Positions 1 to 6,774 of a stretch of DNA of 8,536 nt are shown here, in pieces. This DNA is from Spirochaetota bacterium. Lineage in GTDB: Bacteria > Spirochaetota > Spirochaetia > DSM-27196 > PWMO01. A program made the position numbers and the translations under genes. Under the pieces are notes generated by a model, which did no database searches, had not been told where the DNA came from, and saw only the letters and a list, made by a program, of their open reading frames with translations. Each line of letters begins with the position of its first letter. Position 1 is the first letter of the stretch. The stretch is from assembly GCA_009908925.1 (NCBI GenBank), contig JAAAOH010000044.1, positions 1 to 8,536 on the forward strand. Reading direction: 5' to 3'.

Positions 1-1
1 C

Positions 2-2083
2 TCCGCCATTCTCGAGGAGGGTGCTCAGGCCTACGCCCGGGTCGGTACCGAGGACAGCAAGGGCACCAAGGTCTTCGCCCTTGCCGGAGCCGTGCGAAAT
101 ACCGGCCTCGTTGAGGTGCCGATTGGGACCACGCTCGGAGAGCTTATCTACGACATCGGCGGCGGCATCAAGAACGACAAACCCTTCAAGGCCGCCCAGG
201 TCGGCGGTCCCTCCGGAGGGTGTGTGCCCCGGCAGCACCTCAACGTCCCGCTCGACTACGCCTCTCTCGAGAAGCTCGGCGCCATCATGGGCTCGGGCGG
301 TCTCATCGTCATGGATGACTCCACCTGTATGGTGGACGTTGCCCGGTTCTTCCTCGAGTTCGTTCAGGAGGAGTCCTGCGGCAAATGTACCCCGTGCCGC
401 GTCGGCACCAAACGGATGCTCGAGATCCTCGACCGGATCTGCGAGGGCCACGGGGAGTACGAGGACATCGACCGGCTCATCGAGCTCGGCACCGAGATCA
501 AGGAAACCGCCCTCTGCGGACTCGGCCAGACCGCGCCGAACCCGGTACTCTCCACCATCCGCCATTTCCGCGGCGAGTACGAGGAGCACATCCGCGACAG
601 GCACTGCGAAGCCGGTGTCTGTCCCTCTCTCGTGCGCGCTCCCTGCCAGTCGGCCTGCCCGGCAGGCGTGGACGTACCCGGCTTCGTCAGCCTCGTGGGA
701 GAGAAGCGCTACGCGGAGGCCCTGCAGCTGCACCGCGAGCGCAACCCCTTTGCCGCGGTATGCGCGAGGGTGTGCTTCCACACCTGTGAAGAGAAATGTC
801 GCCGTCAGTCCCTCGACGCATCGGTTGCGATCAGGGCGGTCAAGCGGCACATGGTGGATCAGGAGGTTGTCGTTCAGCTTCCCGAAGTGCGGGAGAACGA
901 GGAAAATGCGGCTCGAAAGGTGGCCATCGTCGGGGCGGGTCCCGCCGGCCTCTCCTGTGCTTACTTCCTCGCCCGCCTCGGTTACCGTCCGGAGGTCTTC
1001 GAGGCGATGCCCCGGCCCGGCGGCATGCTCGTGCAGGCGATTCCCGCCTACCGACTGCCTCGAGAGACCATCGCGCGCGAGATCCGCATGATAGAGAATC
1101 TCGGCGTTACCATACGGACCGAGTCGCGGCTCGGGACCGACTTCACGCTCGACGGGCTGCGAGCCGACGGTTACGAGGCGGTCTTCCTCGGACTCGGCGC
1201 ACCGCAGAGCCTGCCGCTCGAGGTGCCCGGTGCCGACGGTGACGGCGTGGTGCCTGCGGGAGATTTCCTCAGGCAGTACAACGTACGCGGATCCGTACCG
1301 GTGGGGAAAAAGGTCCTCGTGGTCGGCGGCGGAAATGCCGCCATCGACGCGGCGCGGACGGCGCTACGGCTCGGTGCGGAGGTGACCATCATCTACCGAC
1401 GTACGCGTGAGCAGATGCCCGCCTACGCCGAGGAGATCGAAGAGGCCATCTCCGAGGGCGTGAGGCTCCTGCCCCTCGTCCAGCCCACCGAGGTTCTCCG
1501 GGATTCCGCCGGGGGCGTCGCCGCTGTTCGCTGCGTGGAGCTCTCCCTCGGAGAGTTCGACAGAAGCGGCAGACGGAAGCCGCAGCGGCGAGAGGCCGAG
1601 CCCTTCGAGATCGACGCCGATCAGGTCATTGTCGCAATCGGGCAGCGCCTCGACGGGGCCGAGCTCGGCGAGAACCACGAGGTGAAACGAGATGACGACG
1701 GCTTCCTGCGGGCCGATCCGGTGACCGGCCAGGCCGCGGACCCCTGGATATTCTCCGGCGGGGACGCCGTGCTGGGACCGGCCTCGGTCGTAGAGGCAAT
1801 TGCTGCCGGCGAGCGGGCAGCCTACGGCATCGATCTCTACCTTACAGGGGAGGAGCACGCCTTCTGGCGACAGGACCGGCCGGTGGATACCGCGTTTGAC
1901 CCGGACGCCGACCCCTCGCCCGACCAGCGTGAGCCGCTGGAGACGATCCCTGTGGACCGGCGTCGGCACAACTTTTCCGAAGTAGAGCTGCCCTGGTCGG
2001 AGGCGATTGCCGTCCGACAGGCACACCGATGCCTGCGCTGCGACTACGGGAAGACCCCGGCAAAGGAGGACGTCCATGCCTAA
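2..2083 (+). CDS. NuoF/HydB-GltD fusion subunit of an [FeFe]-hydrogenase complex (5' truncated by window edge)
   Basis: The frame is open from base 2 and the gene starts upstream of the window; 693 residues are visible. Window residues 1 to about 200 match the C-terminal half of NuoF/HydB flavoproteins (GTEDSKGTKVFALAG, GGPSGGCVP), with the N3-type [4Fe-4S] motif SCGKCTPCRVG (Cys codons at 377, 386, 395) and its fourth Cys at 515. Just after the HydB-like CEAGVC (605-622), where HydB normally continues into a two-cluster ferredoxin, the protein switches to a GltD/NfnB-like module. This has a Cys-rich N-terminus (CQSACPAGVDVPG, CARVCFHTCEEKC), a GAGPAG FAD motif near residue 310, a GGGNAAIDAARTA nucleotide motif near 440, YRRTREQMPA near 465 (the usual NADPH signature), a second FAD motif (SGGDAVLGPASVVEAIAAGE) near 590, and a C-terminal RCLRCDYG. 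Expected role: electron transfer between NADH (FMN site upstream), NADPH and the hydrogenase. The end overlaps hydA by 8 nt. I see no frameshift. Confidence 0.88.
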   Translation, partial: SAILEEGAQAYARVGTEDSKGTKVFALAGAVRNTGLVEVPIGTTLGELIYDIGGGIKNDKPFKAAQVGGPSGGCVPRQHLNVPLDYASLEKLGAIMGSGGLIVMDDSTCMVDVARFFLEFVQEESCGKCTPCRVGTKRMLEILDRICEGHGEYEDIDRLIELGTEIKETALCGLGQTAPNPVLSTIRHFRGEYEEHIRDRHCEAGVCPSLVRAPCQSACPAGVDVPGFVSLVGEKRYAEALQLHRERNPFAAVCARVCFHTCEEKCRRQSLDASVAIRAVKRHMVDQEVVVQLPEVRENEENAARKVAIVGAGPAGLSCAYFLARLGYRPEVFEAMPRPGGMLVQAIPAYRLPRETIAREIRMIENLGVTIRTESRLGTDFTLDGLRADGYEAVFLGLGAPQSLPLEVPGADGDGVVPAGDFLRQYNVRGSVPVGKKVLVVGGGNAAIDAARTALRLGAEVTIIYRRTREQMPAYAEEIEEAISEGVRLLPLVQPTEVLRDSAGGVAAVRCVELSLGEFDRSGRRKPQRREAEPFEIDADQVIVAIGQRLDGAELGENHEVKRDDDGFLRADPVTGQAADPWIFSGGDAVLGPASVVEAIAAGERAAYGIDLYLTGEEHAFWRQDRPVDTAFDPDADPSPDQREPLETIPVDRRRHNFSEVELPWSEAIAVRQAHRCLRCDYGKTPAKEDVHA
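2064..2069 (+). promoter_or_regulatory. Ribosome binding site of hydA
   Basis: A full AGGAGG lies 6 nt before the ATG at 2076, inside the end of the upstream fusion gene. It decides the hydA start: the reading frame is open further upstream, to about 2007, but only this ATG has a ribosome binding site and begins at the family's conserved N-terminus (MPKITINGHEI). Confidence 0.8.
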
Positions 2084-3857
2084 GATCACGATAAACGGAC
2101 ATGAAATAGATGCACCGGCGGGCAGCACCATACTCGATGCGGCGGGAATTGCCGGAATCCGCATTCCGACGCTCTGCCACCTCGAAGGCCACGAGGCCCT
2201 CGGTGCATGCCGGGTGTGCGTCGTCGACCTCGAGGGAGCGAAAACCACGGTGCCCGCCTGCGTAACACCGGTTACCGACGGCATGACGGTGCGCACCAAT
2301 TCGGCGCGCGCACGGGCCGCGCGGAAGACCGTGGTGGAGCTCCTGTTGAGCGAGCACGACGGCGACTGTCAGTACTGCGGGCGCGCCGACGACTGCGAGC
2401 TCAAGCAGCTTGCGTGGGAGCTCGGGATTCGGGAGGAGCGGTATGCGGGAGAGCGAACGCCGGCGCATATCGACGCCTCCACAGCCGCACTCGTGCGAGA
2501 CGCTTCCAAGTGCATCAAATGCCGCCGCTGCGTGACGGTGTGCTCCGAGGTCCAGTCGGTCTCGGCCCTCTCCCCCCAGGGGCGGGGCTTCGCCACGCAG
2601 ATCGGTCCGGCCTTTGCAAACAACCTCGACACCACCGCCTGTGTTCAGTGCGGGCAGTGTGCCGCCGTGTGTCCCGTGGGCGCGATCACCGAGCAGCGCC
2701 ATGTTGACGCGGTATGGGCGGCCCTTGATGATCCGGAGCAGCTCGTCGTCGTACAGACCGCACCGGCAATCCGTGCCGCCCTCGGTGAGTGCTTCGGATA
2801 CCCGGCCGGAACACGCGTTACGTCGCAGATGACTGCGGCACTTCGCCGGCTCGGGTTCGACAGGGTGTTCGACACCGACTTCACCGCCGACCTCACCATC
2901 GTGGAGGAGGCCAACGAGCTCCTGCATAGACTCACCCGGGCCCTGGTGCACGGAGAAGAGGTCGCCCTGCCGCAGTTCACGAGCTGCTCGCCGGGCTGGA
3001 TAAACTTCGCAGAGCACTTCTTCCCTGACATGCTGGACAATCTGTCGAGCTGCAAGAGCCCCCAGCAGATGTTCGGCGCCCTTGCCAAGAGCTACTACGC
3101 CGAAGAGCTCGGGATCGACCCGGCGAAGATGACGGTCGTCTCGGTCATGCCGTGTACCGCGAAGAAGTACGAGGCGGCCCGGGACGAGATGACGGACAGC
3201 GGCGTGCGGGACGTTGATTACGTGCTGACCACCCGCGAGCTCGGCGAGATGATCCGCGAGGCCGGCATCGATTTTGCCGCGCTGCCCGGAGAAGAGATGG
3301 ACGCACCGCTCGGCATCTCAACCGGCGCCGCCGATATCTTTGCGAATACCGGCGGCGTCATGGAAGCGGCACTGCGGACGGCTCATCACGTCATAACCGG
3401 CCGGCCCCTGCCGACCGATCAGATGCATGTCGCACCGCTCGCCGGCCTCGAGGGGGTCAAAGAGGCGTCGGTGACCATCACCGATCCCGTCGACGCGTGG
3501 GATTTCCTCGATGGGGTGGAGGTGAAGGTGGCGGTCGCGCACGGACTCGGGAACACGCGGGGCCTGCTCGAGCGGATCCGGGGTGGAAAGGCGACCTACC
3601 ACTTCGTGGAGGTCATGACCTGTCCCGGCGGATGCATCGGAGGTGGCGGTCAGCCACGGATGACGACCGACGACGTGCGCCGTGCACGCATCGAAGCCAT
3701 CTACGAAGAAGACGAGCAGAAGCCGATCCGGATGTCGCACGAGAATCCTGCGGTGATTGAGCTCTACGAGCGCTTTCTCGAGAAACCGCTCGGCGAGAGA
3801 TCGCATCACCTGCTTCACACCTTCTACGAGTCGCGGATGAAGGAAGTCGCGTTATAG
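2076..3857 (+). CDS. hydA: [FeFe]-hydrogenase catalytic subunit, HydA (NuoG-like N-terminus plus H-cluster domain)
   Basis: 593 residues. It should catalyse reversible H2 formation or oxidation as the catalytic subunit of a multimeric cytoplasmic enzyme. Domains in order: plant-type [2Fe-2S] domain (C34, C45, C48, C62); His-ligated [4Fe-4S] motif (H94, C98, C101, C107); two ferredoxin-type [4Fe-4S] clusters (C146/C149/C152/C156 and C189/C192/C195/C199); H-cluster domain from about residue 215; and a small-subunit-like C-terminal tail (HENPAVIELYERFL ... HLLHTFYES). H-cluster motifs are TSCSPGW (302-308), MPCTAKKYEA (358-367) and EVMTCPGGCIGGGGQP (512-527). The second and third are canonical. 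The first has Ser305 where TSCCPGW enzymes have a second Cys. Length and domain order fit the M3-type enzymes that partner NuoE/NuoF-like subunits. The gene overlaps the upstream fusion gene by 8 nt, so the two are translationally coupled. No maturation genes (hydE, hydF, hydG) are in the window. Confidence 0.93.
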   Translation: MPKITINGHEIDAPAGSTILDAAGIAGIRIPTLCHLEGHEALGACRVCVVDLEGAKTTVPACVTPVTDGMTVRTNSARARAARKTVVELLLSEHDGDCQYCGRADDCELKQLAWELGIREERYAGERTPAHIDASTAALVRDASKCIKCRRCVTVCSEVQSVSALSPQGRGFATQIGPAFANNLDTTACVQCGQCAAVCPVGAITEQRHVDAVWAALDDPEQLVVVQTAPAIRAALGECFGYPAGTRVTSQMTAALRRLGFDRVFDTDFTADLTIVEEANELLHRLTRALVHGEEVALPQFTSCSPGWINFAEHFFPDMLDNLSSCKSPQQMFGALAKSYYAEELGIDPAKMTVVSVMPCTAKKYEAARDEMTDSGVRDVDYVLTTRELGEMIREAGIDFAALPGEEMDAPLGISTGAADIFANTGGVMEAALRTAHHVITGRPLPTDQMHVAPLAGLEGVKEASVTITDPVDAWDFLDGVEVKVAVAHGLGNTRGLLERIRGGKATYHFVEVMTCPGGCIGGGGQPRMTTDDVRRARIEAIYEEDEQKPIRMSHENPAVIELYERFLEKPLGERSHHLLHTFYESRMKEVAL

Positions 3858-3950
3858 GGGAGCGAGGCGCGGGCCGCAGACGCGGCGACAGCCGGGGCCT
3901 TGCGCCCGCTGCGGTGTCAGTCGGCCTGCGCTCCCGTCTCACCGGCGCGT

Positions 3951-3980
3951 CCGCGTGCGGTGCGCCCGCGTGCGGCGCCC
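3951..3980. repeat. 15-bp imperfect tandem duplication between hydA and pstB
   Basis: Two adjacent 15-bp units (3951-3965 and 3966-3980) share the identical decamer CCGCGTGCGG and match at 13 of 15 positions. They lie in the 131-bp spacer between the convergent stops of hydA and pstB. The second unit runs into a short GC hairpin (GCGCC 3975-3979, GGCGC 3984-3988). Another small hairpin, GCCGC/GCGGC, is at 3873-3886. Neither is followed by a T-run on either strand, so I do not call a terminator. The rest of the spacer shows nothing recognisable. Confidence 0.6.
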
Positions 3981-3988
3981 CCGGGCGC

Positions 3989-4801
3989 TCAGCCGAAGCG
4001 GCCCTGAATGTAGTCTCGCGTCCGGTCGTCCGCGGGGTTGGAGAAGATCTTCTCGGTCCTGTCGATTTCGATCAGGTAGCCGTTCAGGAAAAACGCGGTG
4101 TAGTCGCCGACGCGTGCGGCCTGCTGCATGTTGTGCGTCACGATAACCACCGTGTAGCGCTCTTTGAGCTCCTTGATGAGATCTTCGATCCGGCTGGTGG
4201 CGATGGGATCGAGCGCGGATGCCGGCTCGTCCATGAGGATGACCTCCGGTTCGACGGCGATTGCCCGGGCGATGCAAAGGCGCTGTTGCTGACCGCCGGA
4301 TAGCGAGAGCGCATTCTTGTGAAGGCGGTCCTTGACTTCGTCCCAGAGCGCTGCTCGTCGCATGCTCCGTTCCACGATCTCCTCGAGCTGCCGCCTGTCC
4401 GTAATGCCGTGGGCCCGGGGTCCGAACGACACGTTGTCGTAGATCGACTTCGGGAAGGGGTTCGGTTGCTGGAACACCATGCCGATCTCCCGCCGCAGCC
4501 GTACCGGCTCGATATCGGCGTCGTAGACGTTTTTTCCGTTCAGGAGCACCTCGCCCGACTCGGTGGTCGGTCCCACGAGATCGTTCATCCGGTTCAGAAC
4601 CCGCAGGAATGTCGACTTACCGCAGCCGCTCGGGCCGATGATCGCGGTCACCGCGTTCTTCGGGATATTGAACGAGATATCGAACAGAACCTGCGTGTCA
4701 CCGTAGGAGAAGTCGAGATTGCGCACCTCGATGATTCCCTCGCCGGCTGCGCCCTCTCCAACTGACGTCTGCGTACCTTCCATTACAGAGTTTGCCGCCA
4801 T
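3989..4801 (-). CDS. pstB: Phosphate ABC transporter ATP-binding protein PstB
   Basis: 270 residues. This is the ATPase that drives phosphate import through PstCA at the inner face of the cytoplasmic membrane. All ABC motifs are intact: Walker A GPSGCGKST (56-64), Q-loop FQQPNPFP (110-117), signature LSGGQQQRL (167-175), Walker B VILMDEPASALD (187-198) and the switch histidine in VTHN (H223). The stretch FQQPNPFPKSIYDNV and the ending DYIQGRFG are typical of PstB rather than other ABC ATPases. The chosen ATG at 4801 shares one base with the pstA stop (TAATG), which argues for coupled translation; a GGAAG lies about 10 nt upstream. The first 22 residues are a non-conserved extension, and Met7 is an alternative start. 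The frame is open further upstream inside pstA, but that part is unrelated to the family. It is the last gene of the operon here, and no phoU follows. Confidence 0.96.
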   Translation of the reverse strand: MAANSVMEGTQTSVGEGAAGEGIIEVRNLDFSYGDTQVLFDISFNIPKNAVTAIIGPSGCGKSTFLRVLNRMNDLVGPTTESGEVLLNGKNVYDADIEPVRLRREIGMVFQQPNPFPKSIYDNVSFGPRAHGITDRRQLEEIVERSMRRAALWDEVKDRLHKNALSLSGGQQQRLCIARAIAVEPEVILMDEPASALDPIATSRIEDLIKELKERYTVVIVTHNMQQAARVGDYTAFFLNGYLIEIDRTEKIFSNPADDRTRDYIQGRFG

Positions 4802-5712
4802 TATACGATCTTCCGTTTGGATGCCCGGTATCGGATGTATATTGCAAGCCCGTTCAGCGTGAGCAGAATGATGAGCAGGGTGATGATTGCCGCCGGCACC
4901 ACCCCGTGCTGAAAGTCGCGACTCGGGAAGTCGGACCATGCAAAGATCTGCATCGGCATGGCGCTGAACTTGCTAAACAGGCCGTGCGGAGCGCTGAATA
5001 TGCTCGTCGCCGCTCCGATCATGATGAGCGGCGCCGTCTCTCCCATAGCATTTGCAAGGGCGAGAATCGTTCCGGTCATAATCCCGGGAATCGACTCAGG
5101 CAGGGTAACCGTCCGGACCATCTGCCAGCGTGTCGCCCCGAGGGCGAGGGACGCGTGACGATGCGAGTCGGGTACAGCCCGGATCGCCTCCTGGGAGGAT
5201 ACGATGACGATGGGCAGGGCACGCAGCGTCAGTGTGAACGCTCCCACGGCAACCGTCCCGAAATCCATTCCGAGAGTCGTGACGAACAAGCCCAGCCCCA
5301 GCAGGCCATATACGATGGACGGAACACCGGCCAGGTTCGCGATATTGAGCTCGATGCCCTTTTTGAGCCAGCCCTGGTGTGCATACTCCTCTAGCCAGAT
5401 CGCAGAGAATACGCCGATCGGCAGACTGAGCACGCCGATGGTGACGATCAGATACACCGAGCCGAGCATGGCCGGGTAGATACCGGCCCGCTCGGGAAAT
5501 CGCGACGGCATGGAGGTGAGAAACTGCCAGTCGAGCCACCCGATCGCGTCGACCGCCACGTAGACAATGAGAACACCAAGAGCGAGCACGCCGAGAACCG
5601 TGGCAAGCAGTGTGAGCGCGGTGAACACGCGGCCCTTTCGCTGTTCTTTTCGGATGTTGTCATTACGCTCGGCCCACGCCTGCCCACGCGGGGTTTCGGT
5701 CACCGTGCTCAT
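4801..5712 (-). CDS. pstA: Phosphate ABC transporter permease PstA
   Basis: 303 residues; one of two membrane subunits forming the phosphate channel. After a charged cytoplasmic N-terminus there are about six hydrophobic segments (roughly 31-54, 80-106, 124-146, 151-172, 207-237, 271-293). The EAA-type cytoplasmic loop that docks onto the ATPase is at about 180-213 (VPDSHRHASLALGATRWQ ... LPESIPGI), and the PstA-typical AMGETAPL is at 222-229. I chose the ATG at 5712 because it overlaps the pstC stop as ATGA and has GGGAGA about 7 nt upstream; an in-frame ATG at 5745 would add 11 residues inside pstC and has no comparable support. PstA is distinguished from PstC by order, by AMGETAPL in place of AIGETMAV, and by its length. 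Confidence 0.94.
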   Translation of the reverse strand: MSTVTETPRGQAWAERNDNIRKEQRKGRVFTALTLLATVLGVLALGVLIVYVAVDAIGWLDWQFLTSMPSRFPERAGIYPAMLGSVYLIVTIGVLSLPIGVFSAIWLEEYAHQGWLKKGIELNIANLAGVPSIVYGLLGLGLFVTTLGMDFGTVAVGAFTLTLRALPIVIVSSQEAIRAVPDSHRHASLALGATRWQMVRTVTLPESIPGIMTGTILALANAMGETAPLIMIGAATSIFSAPHGLFSKFSAMPMQIFAWSDFPSRDFQHGVVPAAIITLLIILLTLNGLAIYIRYRASKRKIV

Positions 5713-6638
5713 TCGTATTTCTCCCGATAGCGCATCTTGATCCATTCACTGACGAGATTCAGCGTCAACGTCATCGCAAAGAGGACCAGTCCCACGGCGA
5801 AGAGGCTCTTGTAGGCAAGCGACTGACCGCTCACATCGCTGATGCCGAGCTCCACCATGGCAGCAGTCATCGTCTGAACCGGCTCGAGCACCGCACCCGG
5901 CAGGTCCCAGACCTGTATAAGGCGCGGATAGTTTCCGGCAGCTATCGTGACCGCCATCGTCTCCCCGATGGCCCGGGAAATCCCCAGTATGAAGGAGCTC
6001 ACGATACCGGAGATGGCTGCCGGCACCACGATGCGGGTCGACACCTGAAACTTGGTGATGCCGAGACCGTAGCCCGCCTGCCGGAGGCTGTCCGGCACCG
6101 AGCGCATCGAGTCCTCGCTGATGCTTGCAATCGTGGGGATAATCATGATGCCGACCACGATCGAGGCGCTGAGCACGTTGAAGGCGCCCATATCCGGCAG
6201 GATCGTATTCCGCAGGAAGGGCGTGATGTAGACCAGCGCGAAGTATCCGTATACGACCGTCGGAATGCCGGCAAGCACCTCGAGGGCCGGCTTGATGATG
6301 CCCCGTACGCGCTGCGAGGCGTATTCGCTGAGGTATATCGCGGCAAGCACACCGAGGGGAACTGCCACGAGGGCGGTGAGAAAGGTGAACAGCAGCGTTC
6401 CGCTGAGGAGTGGAAGCACGCCGAACTCTACGGGCCGGATCAGCGGGCTCCACCGGGTGCCGGTGATGAACGCCCAGAAGGAGCTCTGACTGAAGAAATC
6501 GGCTGCATCAAAGATCAGCACAGCGACGATTCCAGCCGTCGTGATGATCGAGAGCATCGCGCAGGCGAAGAAAATCGAGCCGATGAGGCTTTCCTTCAGC
6601 TGCGTGAGACCTCGAAGATTACTGCCGCGTTCGGTCAT
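5709..6638 (-). CDS. pstC: Phosphate ABC transporter permease PstC
   Basis: 309 residues; the partner of PstA in the membrane pore. Hydrophobic segments lie at roughly 19-43, 73-102, 115-139, 154-175, 207-233 and 276-300. Family motifs are PLGVLAAIYLSEYA (94-107), EVLAGIPTVVYGYFAL (120-135), the EAA loop with VPDSLRQAGYGLGITKFQ (181-198) and ISRAIGETMAV (220-230). The start at 6638 follows GGGAG at 6646-6650. The frame stays open upstream to 6686, but those 16 residues are not conserved and overlap the intercistronic region. It overlaps pstA by 4 nt and is separated from pstS by 136 nt containing a strong hairpin. Confidence 0.95.
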   Translation of the reverse strand: MTERGSNLRGLTQLKESLIGSIFFACAMLSIITTAGIVAVLIFDAADFFSQSSFWAFITGTRWSPLIRPVEFGVLPLLSGTLLFTFLTALVAVPLGVLAAIYLSEYASQRVRGIIKPALEVLAGIPTVVYGYFALVYITPFLRNTILPDMGAFNVLSASIVVGIMIIPTIASISEDSMRSVPDSLRQAGYGLGITKFQVSTRIVVPAAISGIVSSFILGISRAIGETMAVTIAAGNYPRLIQVWDLPGAVLEPVQTMTAAMVELGISDVSGQSLAYKSLFAVGLVLFAMTLTLNLVSEWIKMRYREKYE

Positions 6639-6693
6639 TCCTGAACTCCCAGTTGTGTTGCTACCGGATCGATGGGGGCATGTCAAGGTAAAG

Positions 6694-6719
6694 CTCGAGC
6701 GGGGCGCACCCCGCTCGAG
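6694..6719 (-). other. Intercistronic stem-loop between pstS and pstC
   Basis: A perfect 11-bp inverted repeat (arms 6694-6704 and 6709-6719, CTCGAGCGGGG and complement) with a 4-nt loop lies 55 nt after the pstS stop. On the minus strand it is followed by CTTTACCTT, only a weak T-rich tract, so it may be a leaky terminator or a 3'-end barrier that stabilises the pstS message. A second, weaker hairpin (TGCCGG 6736-6741, CCGGCA 6762-6767) lies between it and pstS. Either reading would favour excess PstS over the membrane subunits. Confidence 0.7.
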
Positions 6720-6774
6720 ACTCCGAAGTCACAATTGCCGGCGGAGAATCTATTCCCCATTCCGGCATCTCGCT

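Noticed and set aside
1842..3017. Long minus-strand open frame (391 codons) opposite the hydrogenase genes.
   Set aside because: It is antisense to two well-conserved genes, has no recognisable motif, and is explained by GC-rich codon bias.
4802..4939. N-terminal extension of the PstB frame (46 residues).
   Set aside because: The extension is the out-of-frame reading of pstA and resembles no PstB N-terminus; the start at 4801 couples to the pstA stop.
5713..5745. Longer PstA start at 5745 (11 extra residues).
   Set aside because: It lies inside pstC and lacks a ribosome binding site, while the ATG at 5712 has an ATGA junction and GGGAGA upstream.
6658..6686. Possible internal promoter for pstCAB on the minus strand: a perfect TTGACA (6681-6686), 17-nt spacer, then TAGCAA (6658-6663).
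   Set aside because: The -10 matches the consensus at only 3 of 6 positions, and the implied start site would fall next to the pstC ribosome binding site, leaving almost no leader.
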